Of a DNA stretch of 30,791 nt, positions 5,019 to 15,215 are shown piece by piece. Source of the stretch: a virus. Location: positions 1 through 30,791 of IMG/VR virus record IMGVR_UViG_3300025137_000169, one strand, 5' to 3'. The notes beneath the pieces were generated by a model that had not been told where the DNA came from, made no database searches, and worked only from the letters and a program-made list of their open reading frames with translations. The translations under genes were made by a program, and so were the position numbers. Positions within the stretch are counted from its first letter, which is position 1. The number at the start of each line of letters is the position of its first letter.

Positions 5019-8000
5019 TTAATTAATTTCTCTGTTATATTTTTTTTTCAATCTTTCTAATACTTGATTTCTATAATCTTCAGCTGTTTTAACTTTTTTT
5101 GGTGGTGGTGGTGGAAACTTAGCATCAAAAACTTTTTTTGAAACAAAGTATTGGTACTTGCCGTCAATTTTTCTTTTGAGTCTTAAATAATCTACACCTA
5201 ATTTTCCTTCTGGTTCGAATGATCTTGGTCCTGTTAAAGGAATTCTAGTGTATCCTAAATCTACAATTGAATCAACTTTTCTTTGGTGATCTTCTTTGGT
5301 TTCATTTCTTTCTTTTGTATATTCTTCTGTTTTTATAGGTGTTTTGCCAAGTTCTCTTTCCATTCCGTCTATACCAATATCCCATTCATTCCATCCTAAA
5401 AGTAAAGCGGTACTTTGCCAACCTTCTGTATCACTTGCTAAAGCGGACTGTACGTTGTGTGCTTTTCTTAATGCTCTATCTAATGGTATATTAAATAAAG
5501 CAGAAGCGTATTGTGCATAAGCCATAAGATATGGGTTACGAATATCTGTTGCACCTGCTTGTACACTATTATCGTATTTTTTTAGAAGATAATCTGCACT
5601 CATCATTTTTCTAATTTTACTACCTATAGGCGGAGACAACTCTAATATGTTATCCCAATTTTTTTCAGTAAAGCCTCTTCTTTCTTTGGCCATATCTTTT
5701 AAAAATGCTTTAGCTGTTAAAGCTATTTGCCCTTGAATACCTACGCCTCTTAATAATGAATCAGCCATACCTTCCATTACACTAGTGGTTTTTTCCCTTT
5801 GTTTATCAGGATCATCTTCGTCTAAACCAAAACCTAAAGCATATAATCCTTTTTGTAAAGCATTAAATATAAAGTTTTGTATTGTGCTGTAATAAATTAT
5901 TTTACTGGTATTTGTTTTCCAGTTACCTCTATTATAGTATAAATCTTGACCAGCTCTTTTAATCATACGGTTATATTGCATAGGCGTATTTGCAAACGCT
6001 AATAATATTCTACCAGCTGAGCTTGCTTGTTGAGCAGATATTTTATCAGGTCTACTTGATTGTTGTGACTCTTCTGTAATGTCCATAAAATCTTCAAAAG
6101 CTTTTGCTTCTGCATCAGTCTGAGATAACCCATCCTTAATATAAGTTTTTATTCTATTTCTGTACATTGTTGCACCACCTGTTGATATTGCTAAACTATC
6201 CGCTATTCTTGTTGGGGTAAATCCGTTTTTTAATATCAAAGCTATAACACCTTTAACACCTTTTTTCTTTGCTTGATCAGCCAACTCGTTTTCATTTATA
6301 TTTAATTGCAATCCGCCTCTTCTTACTTTAAGATAGTCTGAATTAAATATATATAGGAAGTCTTTCCAATATTGATCTTGATTAGAAAAAGCTTTACCTG
6401 CTGCTAACATATTGTTATCGTGCCAATTAATGTAGTTAGCCATAGATATTGTTTGCAGTATTGCGGAACGCATGTTGTAAAACATTATTGTGCCAACAGA
6501 CCCATTAATCCATTCATTCCATTTGTTAATTATTTCGCTGCCACCTGGTTTTTTATTTTTTCCAGTTCGCATTCTTTCTAGCATACCCTTAATATTTTTA
6601 ACAAAATCAGCGCCATAAGCTACTTGCATTTTATTTAAATTCTTTTGTGAAAATATTATATCAACGTTTTGTTGCCAGCTTTTAAGATGTTTAGCTCTTT
6701 TGTTTGTATTTAAACCTTCGTACATATCCATCTCAATGTTACTAGCCTCCCAGTTTGATATAGGCGCGGGATATCCGTCAACCCCGTTTATTTTAGCTAA
6801 ACCATCTGCAAATTCTAATAAGTTTAAATTACTTTTAACGTGGTTTACCATGTCTGCAACATCTTGTTTAGGAATGCCCGGTATCTCCATACCTTGTTTT
6901 TTCCATATGTATATTCTTACAGCTTGCCCATTAGTATATACATCTCCTTTAATTTTTTTTCCTAATATTTTTGGTACGGTTTTTAATTTATTTTTTAAAG
7001 ATTTAAAATCATCCATTAATTTTATTTGTTCAAAATTAATAGCTTGCATCCCAGCATCGTATGGTCTATGAAGATTTTCTTTGAAAAATTGCAAAGCCGC
7101 ATCTCCCTCTTTTCCTTTTATACCTTTTGCTATTTCGTATGTAAATCCTTTTAAATCATCAGCTGAAAAACGGAATAAAAATCCACCCTTGCCTTTATCT
7201 TTTCCAAGCATTCTAGCTTTTGTGTCTGAATAGCGAACAATGTTTTTAATACCTGAACTTTTTTCAATAATATTGTTTATTTGATTGTCTAAATTTACAG
7301 AGCTATTACTAAGCATTGTTGCAAAAGATTCATTTATTTGCGTGCTAGGGTTAATGTCATTTCTAGAAATAACATCTATAGTTCCTTTTTTTGCCATGCC
7401 TAAATACGCTCTTATAAAAAACCTACGTTGTTGCTTATCTCTAGGCGCGTTTTTCTTTCTTTTGCTTGTTTTAATAGTTACTTGTAATTTTGTATCTAAA
7501 TTTAAATTTAATAAACTTCTTACGTCTAAATTTAAAGGATTATGACCTAAAGAAAATAAACCTTTATCTCCAAAATAAATATAGTCAGCTCCTTTCTTTT
7601 CGTATAAATCAACTATTGCTTTAGTAGATTCTATATTAATATCCATTTGTGTGTCAGAAAATTCAACGCCGTTTTCAGCCAATACTTCAGCTATTTCTTT
7701 ATTGTTTATATATCTAGGAGTAATTATTGAATTATCTTTTTTATCTATAGTGTATTCAATTCCTAATTTATCAAGAGCTTTTACTATTTTATCATTTATT
7801 TTTGTTTGAGCCTCTATCGCTTGACTAGCAACATCGCTCCCAAATTCTTGCATTATACCTTTGTACCCAGATTTTGATCCCATTCTATCTGTCACTTTGG
7901 TTTTTATTTCAATTCCAATTTTTCTATCACCAATTTGAATCTTTACGTCAACTCCTGTGTCTCCTGTTTTTAAAGACTTTAATTGCTCAGCGTTTAATAT

Positions 8001-11000
8001 TTTTATATTATCTCCAAATATTCCTTTTAATTCTTGTGAAACATAATACTCTAAAACTTGCCCTTTTCTTTTGGATATATCTACATTGTATTTTTGTTGG
8101 CCCCTAATTAAAGCTTGGAAAAAATCATCAAACGTTGCTAAATTATTTGAAGCGCTTTCAATTAATTTTTTAAAATTAGCCGCAGAACTGCTGAATTGAC
8201 TATTAATTTTATATTTAACATCAACCTGCGATAGAACTTGTTCAACCGCATATGTATTTTCTAAAACATCATCTGCAAAGTAAAAATTATTAAAGCCTTC
8301 TTCTGCTTTACCTAATATCCAATCTGCTTTTGCTTGGGCAGATCCGTCTTCTAATCCAACTATATTACTTTCTGACAATGCTATACCTTGCGATTTTAGC
8401 CATGCTTTTATTGCTGGTGCTGATGCTTGAGGTCTTGCGGTTAATATATAAACATTTTTATTACCAAATTTATTTACAGCTTTTTGTAATTTGCTAAATA
8501 AAGGTCCTTTCTCACCGCCTATTACTTTATTAAACTGACTGAAATCAAATTCTGCACCAGTGCTCTTTAATGCGTCATGCTGTTTTGCAAACTCAGCAGG
8601 TGTTATTTCTTTTTTAGTTTTATCTGGCATATTAACAATTACCTTACTTTTAGATATTGCAACAGTGTCATCAAAATCTAATACAGTTATGCCAGCGCTG
8701 GAATCACTAAATTTAAAATCAGTAGCTCTGTCTATTTCTTTTGCAACTTGTGATAAATAGTTTTCGCTAAACTGTTCACCATTAATTTCAATAATTTTTT
8801 CAACTCTATCTAGTAAAGTGTTACCGTCAGAATCAATAGGGGAGGTATCTCTAAGTACATCTAATGTTGCATCAAATGCAATTTCTTCAGCTAAACCTTC
8901 TGCTAATGCTGTTTTTCTTGTACCCTGTGTAGATCTACCAACATCTTCACCTAGAAAATAATTTACAAATTCTTCTTTTGTAATTTTTCTTTTAACAAAT
9001 ATTTTATTACCTTCTGCTGTTTTTTCTCTTGCTTGCTTACCGTCTTTATCTAATATAGGTTCTGCAAAAGCTTTAAATCTTTTGTTAATAGTATTTTGTG
9101 ATAACACTTGATATATTAATTCAAAATTATTTTCTAAAAATTTATTATATCCTTCACCTTTACCTAATACATCTTTAGCAATAGTTTTCTTTAAATATAT
9201 TCTAAATGATTCTTTTAGCTTATTTCTAAAATCCATGCTTGTAACATTTGGTAACTTACCTCTAAATGTTTTTAAAACTGATTCTTTAATTTTTGATATA
9301 ACCTCTGGTGTAAGGCCCAAAGAAATTCTTAAGCTTTCTCTTTGATTTAATATTTCAGGGCTGGTAACGTCTTCTGTTACATTTTTAATTTCTGTAACAT
9401 CTTCATCAAAAAATTGAGGAAATATATTTTTTGCAAGTGTTTTACTTCTTTGTCTTAATCTAGTTATAATATGAGAAACTAACACCGGATTCTTTTTTGA
9501 GTCGTATGTAAGTAAAGAACCTAATATACCATATACAGGATCATTAACTAAACCATCTTCAAATTCTTTTTTATAAACATTATAACCAGGTACTAGCTTA
9601 TATTTTGAAGAAACTTCATTTAAAATCTTTTTAACATACTTGTTTTCTGCAATCTGCTGAACACCTGCTGCACCAAGATTATTAAATATTGTTTGTATAA
9701 TATTAGCATCAGAATCTGAAAACTGTGTTATATTTATATTACCAACATCTGAATCTGCTTTATCTAGCTTTTCTCTTAAATTTAATCGTATACCTCTTAG
9801 ATCAGCTTTACTAAGGGTTCCGTCTTTAATTTTCATTCCTAAATCATGCAAGAACTTTATAGTGTCTATCTCATTTCTAAAGTTAATATCTAACCCACTT
9901 GTTTTACTTAAGCTTTCTGAAATAACACCAATAAATTTAGGATCTTTAACTTTACCTTCTGCAACTCTTTCTAAAAAGTTTACAACAACTTCCTCAGGAC
10001 TTAGTATATCTGCTTGTTGACCACCGCCAGACTTAAACATAGTATTATATAACTTTGTGTCTGTTTCTTTCACGTAGTCAATAATGTTTTTAGCTATACT
10101 AGAATATTGTTCTGGTCTTGCTGCTAATGCTTCAAATAGCACCGAGTGAGAAAACTCGTGGTAACCAGTACCCGCCCTTTCGTTATTTAAAGAATTTTCT
10201 TTAGAAATAACTTCAAACTTTTTTCCATTAACAACAATATTAGCACCATTAATATCTCCTCTTAATACTGCGTTTCTGTAAGTATCATTTTTAAGAACTA
10301 GTTTGCCATTTTCAACAATCCATCTTTTATTTTTCTTATCAAACTCTGCTTTACGTGCGGGGTCTGAATCAATAAAATTAATTAAATCTTGATTGTTTTC
10401 AAAAACTTTTATATTGGATAACTTATTGTTTTTTGCGTTATTTGTAAATAATTGGAATTGGTCTTTAAAATATAAGCTGGAAGCTTCTTGGAAAGTTTTA
10501 ACAGAACTAGGGTCATTTACCCCGTCTGCTTTTAAATTTTGTTTTGCTTTCTTTATATATAAATCATAAAGCTGTGAATCTTGGCCTAGTAGGTTTGAAA
10601 ATTCATTTCCAAAATTTTCTTGAGACTTAAACATATCTCTTGAAAACTGGAGCTGATCAAAATCTTTTTGTAATGCGTTTAAAACAGCAGTTTGTTCTTT
10701 GCCTAAAAATAAACCACCATCGTTAATTATTTTTTGTGCACGAAGTCTAATTTCTGATTGAGCAGAAGTGTTGTCCATGAATTGTTTAAAAGATCTTTTA
10801 GAAACTTTAGTTGTTATATTATTATATAAATCGTTAACTATAGCATCTCTGTCCATTTGCAACTGGCGGTAATTGTTTCTCATGCTTCTCCACTCAGTCG
10901 AGTTTCTTTTAAACATAGAGTTTTTTCTATTTAACGCTTTATCAATAGCGTTCATTTCAGAATTTATTTTATTAAACTCTTTCATGTCTGTTATAGAGCT

Positions 11001-12971
11001 AAAGTCTTGCATCATTCTACCTGCAAGTGCCGGTGAAGCATTCATAACAACGCTAAACATTAAACCAGAAAACATTGCGTGATCAACGTTTTCCATTAAA
11101 GGTCTGTCTAATAACATGTTCTGAGTCATAGACGTTAACCCCTCACTTAAAGGTTCTGTAATCATAGGGAAAGCTATATTTTTTGCAAAATATCGTTTGA
11201 AACCCTCTTTAGCCATAGCGTTTTTACCTGATCTGGTAAGCATATTAGCAGTGTTTTTCAGCATATAATAAGACGGAGCAGTTCCAAATATACCTTCAGC
11301 GGCTCCATAACCCGCTGATACTAAAAACTTTTCAGCTTCACTATAGTTTACGAAAGGATCTCTCATCTCTTCGGCTGTCATAGTGTTATAGTTTTGACCA
11401 CCAGATGATGTTCCAATAAATGCACCAGCGCCAAGAGCTTCAATTTTGGCTAAATTTTTTGCAATACCTATTGATCTTGCTGCAAGCCCTGTAAGCCCAC
11501 CAGAGGCAATCATCGTTGTGAATATAGGTATTTGTGTAGAAACTTCTTGTGCTGTAAACTCCCAAAAGTTGCCATCTTTAAATGCGTCTGCAAATTTAAT
11601 GTCTGGACGATACGAATTTTTAACACCTGCTTTGTAATTATCCCACTCTAATGCAAGATTATCCATGTATTCAATTCTTTCGTTATTGTATAAAACATTT
11701 GAAATCGAAAATACAGAAGCTACCCTGCTTATTCCTAAGCCAATATCGCCAAACCCTAAGGCTATTTGAGCTAAATTTTTTTCTATTAAATCATAATTTT
11801 TTTCTAATAAATTAGTACTATTTAATAATACTTTGATATTTTTATTCTGAGCTGTAATGTTTGGAATAACCTTTAGTAAAGCTTTTCTATTAGCATTGTA
11901 CAAAGATATATTTCTTCTCATTGCCACGCTCTCTTCGGCATCAAATTCAAAATCAGGTTTTGATACGCGTTCTTTATAATTTAATATTTCTTTTTTTAAC
12001 TCTTCGTTTTTATTATATTCGGCTGATATTTTTTTACTAACTTCTTGAAACTTATCTATATCTGTGAAAATAATACTTTGATCGCTTAACCTTATGTCTT
12101 TGTTGTCAGTTTTAACATTTGAACCAATACTAGCTCCAAGCCCTCCTTGCGCTCTACTAAAAGTAAAAGCATTAATATCAACTCCAGTTTTTTCTTTTAC
12201 TAGTTTTGCTCTTGTTGTAAAATACTTGCTATTGCTTTTAATATAATTGTTAACTTTATCCTGGATTATGTTGTCTGTATATCTACTTTTATATTTTTCT
12301 AATAATCTATTTTTTGCAAAGTCTTGTGTTTTATTTAAAACAGAATCAGGGTCGTCAGAAAAAATTTCATTTCTTATTAAATTTAATTCTTCAACCTCTT
12401 CGTCAGTTAAATCATATTTATGTGGGTTTTGTATTTTGTCAATCTCTCTAGCGACATCTTCTTCAAAATCTCTTTTTGTTAACCCCGGAAGGTCTTGCGA
12501 GTACACGGGTTTAGTAGCTAATGTATTAGCTGCATTAGATATATCTCCACCAAGAATATAATCAACCATAGCTCCTCGAGGACCTCCTATATTTTTGAAT
12601 TCTTCATATTCATCCACAAACGTTTCATCAAAATAACTAATATCTGCAAATTTAGTATCAATGTCTTCATACTCTTGGTCAGTTAAAGAACCAACAGATA
12701 AAAACTCCGCAGAAGTTTCAGACATAGAAACATCATAGTCCTTTGCTTTTACGGTAGGGTTAACTATTTCTTCAAAACCACCAAAGTTAGCGTTTATAAA
12801 TACTTTTTGTTTTAAGCCTAGCTCAACTCCATATTCTTTATAAAAGTCTTCTACAAATTTATCTTGCGATGTATAATTTTCTTTTACATAATTTACCTGA
12901 GCCAGAATATTTACTTTTGGATCAAATTCAGTATATAAAGCTTTAATTAAAGTTTCGTTTATATTTGACAT
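5019..12971 (-). CDS. Giant polyvalent-type virion protein (zincin, HAD phosphatase, PD-(D/E)XK-like, LPD38-like)
   Basis: A 2650-residue protein placed where podoviruses encode internal proteins ejected with the genome. Readable parts in order: a charged N-terminal region (1-390); a Gly/Ala-rich hydrophobic stretch (about 395-660) able to contact membranes; a zincin metallopeptidase motif HEFSH at 938-942; a HAD phosphatase domain with DFDDT (Asp1432, Asp1434), LTARP (Thr1511) and a DD pair at 1567-1568; a PD-(D/E)XK-like nuclease signature GVDV...EIK (Asp1675, Glu1688, Lys1690). A long helical C-terminal region containing NMRSAILQ (Met2167) resembles the large polyvalent-protein domains such as LPD38. 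Residues 2620-2624 are five consecutive prolines. This domain mix follows the polyvalent-protein theme: effectors entering with the DNA to counter host defence or process nucleic acids. Domain names are from motif reading, not a search. No transglycosylase motif seen. Confidence 0.85.
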   Translation of the reverse strand: MSNINETLIKALYTEFDPKVNILAQVNYVKENYTSQDKFVEDFYKEYGVELGLKQKVFINANFGGFEEIVNPTVKAKDYDVSMSETSAEFLSVGSLTDQEYEDIDTKFADISYFDETFVDEYEEFKNIGGPRGAMVDYILGGDISNAANTLATKPVYSQDLPGLTKRDFEEDVAREIDKIQNPHKYDLTDEEVEELNLIRNEIFSDDPDSVLNKTQDFAKNRLLEKYKSRYTDNIIQDKVNNYIKSNSKYFTTRAKLVKEKTGVDINAFTFSRAQGGLGASIGSNVKTDNKDIRLSDQSIIFTDIDKFQEVSKKISAEYNKNEELKKEILNYKERVSKPDFEFDAEESVAMRRNISLYNANRKALLKVIPNITAQNKNIKVLLNSTNLLEKNYDLIEKNLAQIALGFGDIGLGISRVASVFSISNVLYNNERIEYMDNLALEWDNYKAGVKNSYRPDIKFADAFKDGNFWEFTAQEVSTQIPIFTTMIASGGLTGLAARSIGIAKNLAKIEALGAGAFIGTSSGGQNYNTMTAEEMRDPFVNYSEAEKFLVSAGYGAAEGIFGTAPSYYMLKNTANMLTRSGKNAMAKEGFKRYFAKNIAFPMITEPLSEGLTSMTQNMLLDRPLMENVDHAMFSGLMFSVVMNASPALAGRMMQDFSSITDMKEFNKINSEMNAIDKALNRKNSMFKRNSTEWRSMRNNYRQLQMDRDAIVNDLYNNITTKVSKRSFKQFMDNTSAQSEIRLRAQKIINDGGLFLGKEQTAVLNALQKDFDQLQFSRDMFKSQENFGNEFSNLLGQDSQLYDLYIKKAKQNLKADGVNDPSSVKTFQEASSLYFKDQFQLFTNNAKNNKLSNIKVFENNQDLINFIDSDPARKAEFDKKNKRWIVENGKLVLKNDTYRNAVLRGDINGANIVVNGKKFEVISKENSLNNERAGTGYHEFSHSVLFEALAARPEQYSSIAKNIIDYVKETDTKLYNTMFKSGGGQQADILSPEEVVVNFLERVAEGKVKDPKFIGVISESLSKTSGLDINFRNEIDTIKFLHDLGMKIKDGTLSKADLRGIRLNLREKLDKADSDVGNINITQFSDSDANIIQTIFNNLGAAGVQQIAENKYVKKILNEVSSKYKLVPGYNVYKKEFEDGLVNDPVYGILGSLLTYDSKKNPVLVSHIITRLRQRSKTLAKNIFPQFFDEDVTEIKNVTEDVTSPEILNQRESLRISLGLTPEVISKIKESVLKTFRGKLPNVTSMDFRNKLKESFRIYLKKTIAKDVLGKGEGYNKFLENNFELIYQVLSQNTINKRFKAFAEPILDKDGKQAREKTAEGNKIFVKRKITKEEFVNYFLGEDVGRSTQGTRKTALAEGLAEEIAFDATLDVLRDTSPIDSDGNTLLDRVEKIIEINGEQFSENYLSQVAKEIDRATDFKFSDSSAGITVLDFDDTVAISKSKVIVNMPDKTKKEITPAEFAKQHDALKSTGAEFDFSQFNKVIGGEKGPLFSKLQKAVNKFGNKNVYILTARPQASAPAIKAWLKSQGIALSESNIVGLEDGSAQAKADWILGKAEEGFNNFYFADDVLENTYAVEQVLSQVDVKYKINSQFSSSAANFKKLIESASNNLATFDDFFQALIRGQQKYNVDISKRKGQVLEYYVSQELKGIFGDNIKILNAEQLKSLKTGDTGVDVKIQIGDRKIGIEIKTKVTDRMGSKSGYKGIMQEFGSDVASQAIEAQTKINDKIVKALDKLGIEYTIDKKDNSIITPRYINNKEIAEVLAENGVEFSDTQMDINIESTKAIVDLYEKKGADYIYFGDKGLFSLGHNPLNLDVRSLLNLNLDTKLQVTIKTSKRKKNAPRDKQQRRFFIRAYLGMAKKGTIDVISRNDINPSTQINESFATMLSNSSVNLDNQINNIIEKSSGIKNIVRYSDTKARMLGKDKGKGGFLFRFSADDLKGFTYEIAKGIKGKEGDAALQFFKENLHRPYDAGMQAINFEQIKLMDDFKSLKNKLKTVPKILGKKIKGDVYTNGQAVRIYIWKKQGMEIPGIPKQDVADMVNHVKSNLNLLEFADGLAKINGVDGYPAPISNWEASNIEMDMYEGLNTNKRAKHLKSWQQNVDIIFSQKNLNKMQVAYGADFVKNIKGMLERMRTGKNKKPGGSEIINKWNEWINGSVGTIMFYNMRSAILQTISMANYINWHDNNMLAAGKAFSNQDQYWKDFLYIFNSDYLKVRRGGLQLNINENELADQAKKKGVKGVIALILKNGFTPTRIADSLAISTGGATMYRNRIKTYIKDGLSQTDAEAKAFEDFMDITEESQQSSRPDKISAQQASSAGRILLAFANTPMQYNRMIKRAGQDLYYNRGNWKTNTSKIIYYSTIQNFIFNALQKGLYALGFGLDEDDPDKQREKTTSVMEGMADSLLRGVGIQGQIALTAKAFLKDMAKERRGFTEKNWDNILELSPPIGSKIRKMMSADYLLKKYDNSVQAGATDIRNPYLMAYAQYASALFNIPLDRALRKAHNVQSALASDTEGWQSTALLLGWNEWDIGIDGMERELGKTPIKTEEYTKERNETKEDHQRKVDSIVDLGYTRIPLTGPRSFEPEGKLGVDYLRLKRKIDGKYQYFVSKKVFDAKFPPPPPKKVKTAEDYRNQVLERLKKKYNREIN

Positions 12972-12980
12972 AAATTTTTA

Positions 12981-14396
12981 TTAATCTGTTTTTGTTGGCC
13001 TTAGGCTTCCTCCAATAAAATTTAATTCTTTCTTATCAACTTTTATTTTAAAATTATCAATATCCAAAGCAATATTAGATGCGCTATCATTTTTCGCTAA
13101 TAACTTTTGCAATAAATCATATATTTTTTCAGGATTTTTTTGGAAATCTTTTATTTCAGATTCAATGTTATATGAGTTAGTGGCTTGTTTTTCTGCTCCC
13201 CCAACAGGGTACATAGTAAACTTATTACTGCCCCCTATTTTGTTTGCAAAAACACTTTTGTCTGCAACATAATTTGCAATTTCAAGAGCAGATTTGTCTT
13301 TTAAATTCATTATACCTTCATATAAACTTTGTAAGGATGCTCCTGTGTTAAATTTTCGAGTTTGTTCTGAAGTTGTTCCTGTATTGTAATAGTCTAAAGC
13401 TACGCTTTTTAAAGACTTTTTGTTTTCATCAACGCTTATTTTTATAAGTCTTTCTATAGTTTTATTTTTCATTTCTTGAAAATCAGGCCAAGTACTTTGA
13501 TCATTTTCATCGAAGTTAGGGTAGTCTTCTTCAAAATCTATATCTGTAAACATTGAAATTTTACCACCTTTATTAGCTATACGTAATTCATCAAACATAA
13601 GAGAATACAATTTACTTTCATCATCGCCTATCATAGAATCATATTTTATTCCTAAGTTTGTAATGTCGGCAATATCTAGTTCTAAACCTTGTAGACCACT
13701 TAGTTTAGCGGCCTTTACTTCTTTGTTAATATCTATTATTTCAGGCATTGAAACTTGAGCCCAATCTAAATCATCTAAATTTACTTTAATGTTTTTGGTG
13801 TCAATATCAGTAGAAATTACCCAATCTTTATTTTCGTCTAGTGTTACGTTATAATTTGGATTTTCAGTATTCAATATATTACCCATTGCTTCATATAACT
13901 CAGGGTTTGATTCTTTCCAAAAACCAGAAATGTTGCCATGCTCATTAAACCAGTTAGCATTTATCTGTTGAAATTTTTCTGCGTCTTTTAATAATTTATT
14001 TAGATTCTTTTTTTCTTTATTTATTGCAGTGGTTATTTCCATATAACCTTCAGTGCCGGGCGCATAGTTAGCGGCATTAGGGCCACTTCGTTCAGCAATT
14101 AATTTGCCTATCTCAGATTTAGTATTATTTAATTCATTATAATACACATTTGCTATTGGCTCTGGAAGTAACTCAATATCAGGGTTTGCAGGAAGTTTAT
14201 CTAAGTATTGATTAACAAGATTGCTTGTTTTGTTTGATCTTTGTTTAGCAGCCTCTCGTGTTTTTGCTATAGTCTGCGCTACAGCGCCTATATTTTTAAC
14301 CATTTTATCAACAGCTGGTATAATAGACTTACTAAGATTGTAGCTTTTATTTTTGTGTGCCATTGCAGCACCTAATATTAATAATTTGTTTGCCAT
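12981..14396 (-). CDS. Probable internal virion/structural protein, 471 aa, unknown family
   Basis: No recognisable domain. The first 70 residues are basic and Ala-rich (MANKLLILGAAMA, then IAKTREAAKQRSNK), suggesting a helical or membrane-touching N-terminus. The middle is Asp/Glu/Asn-rich and largely helical, with an acidic patch (IDFEEDYPNFDENDQSTWPDF, here split as about 285-305). The C-terminus ends in FIGGSLRPTKTD. It lies between the Ala/Gln-rich internal protein gene and the giant gene (9-base gap), the position held in podoviruses by the second of three internal core proteins; that placement is the only functional hint. It uses an A-rich leader upstream of its ATG, with no Shine-Dalgarno sequence. 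Confidence 0.8.
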   Translation of the reverse strand: MANKLLILGAAMAHKNKSYNLSKSIIPAVDKMVKNIGAVAQTIAKTREAAKQRSNKTSNLVNQYLDKLPANPDIELLPEPIANVYYNELNNTKSEIGKLIAERSGPNAANYAPGTEGYMEITTAINKEKKNLNKLLKDAEKFQQINANWFNEHGNISGFWKESNPELYEAMGNILNTENPNYNVTLDENKDWVISTDIDTKNIKVNLDDLDWAQVSMPEIIDINKEVKAAKLSGLQGLELDIADITNLGIKYDSMIGDDESKLYSLMFDELRIANKGGKISMFTDIDFEEDYPNFDENDQSTWPDFQEMKNKTIERLIKISVDENKKSLKSVALDYYNTGTTSEQTRKFNTGASLQSLYEGIMNLKDKSALEIANYVADKSVFANKIGGSNKFTMYPVGGAEKQATNSYNIESEIKDFQKNPEKIYDLLQKLLAKNDSASNIALDIDNFKIKVDKKELNFIGGSLRPTKTD

Positions 14397-14430
14397 TGTA
14401 TTTATTTTTTTTTATTCAGTAATCACGCTA

Positions 14431-15183
14431 CTACACACTGCCCATAATATTTTTAAAACTATCTTTGCTTAAGAAGCCAGCCTTGTTTTTACCACCCATT
14501 CCAGCCATAGACGCGCTGGCTACCCCACCAGCCATATCCGCCATGCCTCCTACCAACGCATCGGTTGCGTCTTTTCTTGCTTGGTCAGCAGCAGCTTTTC
14601 TTTGTTGTGCCATACCCAACATTGTGCCGGTTTTTTCCATATTCATTTTTTGGCTTTGTCTTTCGCCAGTAGCAACAGCTTGTTGTCTTTGTTGCTCCCC
14701 TTGTGCTCCTAACATTGCATTTCTTTGTTCTTGTTGACCAATTGTTACAGAAGCCTGTTGTGCAGCCTGCGCTTGTGAATTAGCTAATGATTGCGCTAAA
14801 GCAGCTACTCCGCCACCACCTGCCGCGGCCGCTAAGTTACCCATTATATTAGCTGCTCCTTGTGAAGATTGTTGTGCAGCGAAATCTGCAGCCTGTGTAT
14901 TAACAGTTAAATTTTCATAAGTGTTTGTTAAATTTTTGTAAGGGTTTGACGTATCTAAAGATTCGTATTCTGACATTCTACCAGCTAATTCTTGTTGTGC
15001 AGCTCTTTGTTCGCGTCTTCTTTTACCACCACCAAATAAACTGCCTACTGCTTTAATAGCTCCACCTACGGCCTGCCCGGCCATCTGTATCCCCGCCGCC
15101 GCTACAGCAGGTGCAACAGCCCAGGTTGTTTCTCCGCTAGGGGCGTCTATTATTAAGTTTGATATTTCTAATACAATATTCAT
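14431..15183 (-). CDS. Ala/Gln-rich internal virion protein (T7 gp14-like position)
   Basis: A 250-residue low-complexity protein. Residues about 22-52 form a hydrophobic Ala/Gly helix (AVAPAVAAAGIQMAGQAVGG) ending at a basic KRRREQR patch; 95-215 is an Ala/Gln-rich helical region with repeated AQQ, QQ and GQQEQR runs; the end is Met/Gly-rich. This composition and its position after the tail protein and before two large proteins match the small internal/ejection proteins of podoviruses (as gp14 in T7), which form an outer-membrane channel during DNA entry. I infer function from composition and order only. Its GC content is above its neighbours because Ala and Gly codons dominate. Confidence 0.78.
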   Translation of the reverse strand: MNIVLEISNLIIDAPSGETTWAVAPAVAAAGIQMAGQAVGGAIKAVGSLFGGGKRRREQRAAQQELAGRMSEYESLDTSNPYKNLTNTYENLTVNTQAADFAAQQSSQGAANIMGNLAAAAGGGGVAALAQSLANSQAQAAQQASVTIGQQEQRNAMLGAQGEQQRQQAVATGERQSQKMNMEKTGTMLGMAQQRKAAADQARKDATDALVGGMADMAGGVASASMAGMGGKNKAGFLSKDSFKNIMGSV

Positions 15184-15215
15184 GTGCTATTTTTTTATAT
15201 ATTTATTATTACGTA

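Noticed and set aside
5019-12971. Virion RNA polymerase similar to that of N4 or crAss-like phages
   Set aside because: I could not find the polymerase catalytic motifs (e.g. DFDGD or DxDGD-type metal site) in the giant protein; the only DxD site belongs to the HAD domain.
14465-14737. Plus-strand frame opposite the Ala/Gln-rich protein
   Set aside because: Its Cys/Ala/Pro-rich product simply mirrors the repetitive GC-rich codons of the real gene.
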